From Ryuthela nishihirai (lineage: Eukaryota > Arthropoda > Arachnida > Araneae > Heptathelidae): DNA of 64,000 nucleotides. Position 1 is the stretch's first letter. Each line of letters begins with the position of its first letter. Location: NCBI GenBank assembly GCA_038380435.1, contig JAWZYU010000020.1, forward strand, positions 38,844,307 through 38,908,306, in the 5' to 3' direction. Shown in pieces: positions 62,107 through 64,000 of the stretch. Under the pieces are notes generated by a model, which did no database searches, had not been told where the DNA came from, and saw only the letters and a list, made by a program, of their open reading frames with translations. The position numbers and the translations under genes were made by a program.

Positions 62107-64000
62107 ATCATCATCATCATCATCATCCTCAAGCAGCCATGGTCTATGGAGGTCCAACCAGACCGTGCAGTTTAATTCTCCAAGCATATCTGTCCCGAGC
62201 TACATCTGCTGCATCCGGCCACTGCACACCAATTCTAACAAGGTCCTGTTTGACATTGTCTGCCCACCGCATCCTAGGTCTCCCCCTCCTTCTGAGGCCT
62301 CTAGGCACACTGTTCATAACCCTATTCGCCAATCTATAATCATTCATACGGGCAACATGGCCAAACCAACGGAGTCTCTCTCTGCACAATATGCTGCTTA
62401 AAGGAGGTTGCAAACTCCTTTGCCTAACCTCATCATTAGTTACAAAGTTGAACCACCTAATACCCAAGATACTGCGTAAGCATCTGGAATCAAAAGCATC
62501 TAGTTTCCTGTTTTCTTGCTTACACAGCGTCCAAGTTTCACTACCATAATTAACCCTAGAAAGAACCAAACTATTATACAGTCTAATTTTAGTCTTTTGG
62601 TGTATATGCCTATTTCTCCACACTCTCTATAGATTCTTAAAAGTCCCTGCAGCAATCCCTATTCGTCTGTTAATCTCATGCCGCACATCACCATTATCTG
62701 TTACATAGCTCGCAAGGTAATTAAACTGTGACACCTGCTCAAGACTGCAACCATTCAGATGAACTGAATTGCAACCTGCCTGACCAATTTTCATCACTTT
62801 AGTTTTCTCTGTGTTTATAACCAAACCTACTCTACTACCAGTCTCATCAACAGCTCGAATGAAAGAGTTCATCTCATCAGCATCATTTGCCAAAAGGGCT
62901 AAATCATCAGCATAATCTAAGTCAGAAATTTTCGTATCTCCAGTCCATTTAAGGCCAAAATCTTTCCCTTGAAGTTTTTTTCCTTGAATCTTTCCCCAAT
63001 AACCAAACTAAATAGAAGGAATAAATAGGTGACAAAATGCACCCTTGTCAAACACCCAGAAGTAATGCTAAACCAATTGCTACAAGCCTTAGCAACTCTC
63101 ACACATGACTCAGTGTTATTATAGAGAGCTTTCATTATGTTGACTAACTTGTCTGGTATACCATATGATCTCACAATCAACCACAAATTATGACGATCAA
63201 CAGAGTCGAAAGCCATTTTGAAATCAACAAAGCTAGCAACCAAAGGTTTCTGAAACTCTAAACATTTCTCAAGAATCTGCCTAAGTGAAAATCTCCGATA
63301 CACACATCCCCTGTCACTTCTGAATCCACATTGCTCATCACGCAATTGACTGTCAACCAGATTCTTAATTTATATTAAGCACAATCATGGAAAGAACTTT
63401 ACCTGGAACAGAGAGTAGGCTGATACCCCTATAGTTATCACAAGAACTGCGATCACCTTTTTTGAAAATAGGGATAATAATAGCTCTGGTAAAATCCTTA
63501 GGAACTATGCCTTTATCATAAAAGATATTCAAAATTTCAGTCATCCAAGTGGTAACCGAAACATTCCCAGCTCTAAGCATTTCAGTAGTAATTTCATCTA
63601 CCCCTCGGGATTTATGTAGTTTAAGTTTAGAAATAGCCAAAATAACTTCAGACTGTGTAATAGGGCCAACATTAAAGCCACCAATGCATCTATCATCATT
63701 GCAAACAATGGGAGTAGAACTAACTACATTGTTTAGAACATCACTGAAATGCTCAGCCCTCCTAGCCATGACAAAATCCTCACCTTCTATAACCTTACCT
63801 TGTTTATCCTTCAATCCTTGTATGCCTGTCCGTTTTCTATCACATACAACATTAATTATCTGGTACAGCTCTCTGCTGTTGTACTGTCTAACTGCTTCCT
63901 CGGCTTTGTCAGCCAAGCCATCAAGCCAAAGATTCTTGTCAGCAGCTAACTGATCCTTTACACGTTTATTAAGTTCCCTGTAATGCTTTCTATTAGGACT
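62107..64000 (-). pseudogene. RTE-type LINE ORF2, continues past window end
   Basis: Minus strand, in broken frames. 63365-63916 has AIIIPIFKKGDRSSCDNYRG and ISLLSVPGKV (RT finger region), preceded by SKLKLHKSRGVDEI. 62917-63345 has DEQCGFRSDRGC and FVDFKMAFDSVDRHNLW (RT motif A, catalytic Asp present), with the SGVRQGC-type motif decayed to SGCLTRV. YADD is encoded at 62903-62914, in the frame that continues as 62627-62893. 62144-62623 holds the C-terminal YGSETWTL, RERLRWFGHVARM, RGRPRMRWADNV and GLVGPP. A frameshift between 62917 and 62990 and others make it inactive. It ends in a very short UTR and an ATC (GAT) tail. The apurinic endonuclease domain would lie beyond 64000. Confidence 0.92.

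Noticed and set aside
61700..62339. DTDEKG and MRKETP repeat proteins on the plus strand
   Set aside because: Both frames lie in the 18-bp minisatellite and run on into SINE-A and antisense RTE sequence. No independent coding evidence.
63549..63953. Plus-strand open frame of 134 codons
   Set aside because: It is the antisense shadow of the RTE reverse-transcriptase frame at 63365-63916 on the minus strand.

Overview
This window looks like intergenic or intronic DNA of an animal nuclear genome. It is AT-rich, has no convincing host protein-coding gene and no rRNA gene, and no tRNA gene that is not the head of a SINE. Most of the recognisable sequence is transposable elements and tandem repeats. 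The mix (tRNA-headed SINEs, an RTE-type LINE, Tc1/mariner, hAT and palindromic MITEs) fits a metazoan. An arthropod, perhaps an arachnid, is my guess, but nothing seen here proves the lineage.

Two SINE families dominate. SINE-A (about 385-400 bp; tRNA-like head, body carrying ACGTTAAGCC and GTTAAAGAACAC, tail of CCCAA repeats) has over 35 full, truncated or decayed copies on both strands, many with clear 10-13 bp target-site duplications (TSDs). SINE-B (about 200 bp; tRNA-like head, TTTA-repeat tail) has about 12 copies. Two rarer families are called SINE-C (AATC tail) and SINE-D (tail identical in type to the RTE LINE). SINE-A is often inserted into other SINE-A copies. The last ~50 bp of SINE-B resembles the 3' end of the RTE LINE in the window, which suggests which enzyme mobilises it.

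Layout. 1-4.5 kb: degenerate tandem arrays, an inverted-repeat structure and a 27-bp minisatellite. 4.5-13.5 kb: sparse SINEs, an Arthur-like hAT, and a TCAG/TCAA array with a 109-bp higher-order unit. 13.5-28 kb: palindromic MITEs, dense nested SINEs, a GC-rich insert and a 31-bp array. 28-36 kb: a hAT MITE with perfect hairpins, a mariner remnant with a near-identical 204-bp duplication, and a dead Tc1 gene. 37-42.7 kb: a 21-bp minisatellite, a SINE-A that carries a patch of that minisatellite, and a Tc1 element broken by a MITE. 43-56 kb: nested SINE-A, a 5'-truncated RTE, a 41-bp array and a fold-back element. 57-64 kb: a hAT-like element hit by an RTE with a 38-bp TSD, an 18-bp minisatellite inside a SINE-A, and a longer RTE copy running off the window.

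All transposase and reverse-transcriptase reading frames seen are broken. The best leads are the SINE-B/RTE tail match, the SINE-A self-insertion hotspot, the palindromic MITE family, the minisatellite patch in a SINE, a four-copy unclassified repeat and the 204-bp duplication. Several GC-richer single-copy islands (15.76-16.03, 27.29-27.56, 47.76-48.13 kb) are the only places that hint at host regulatory or exonic DNA.
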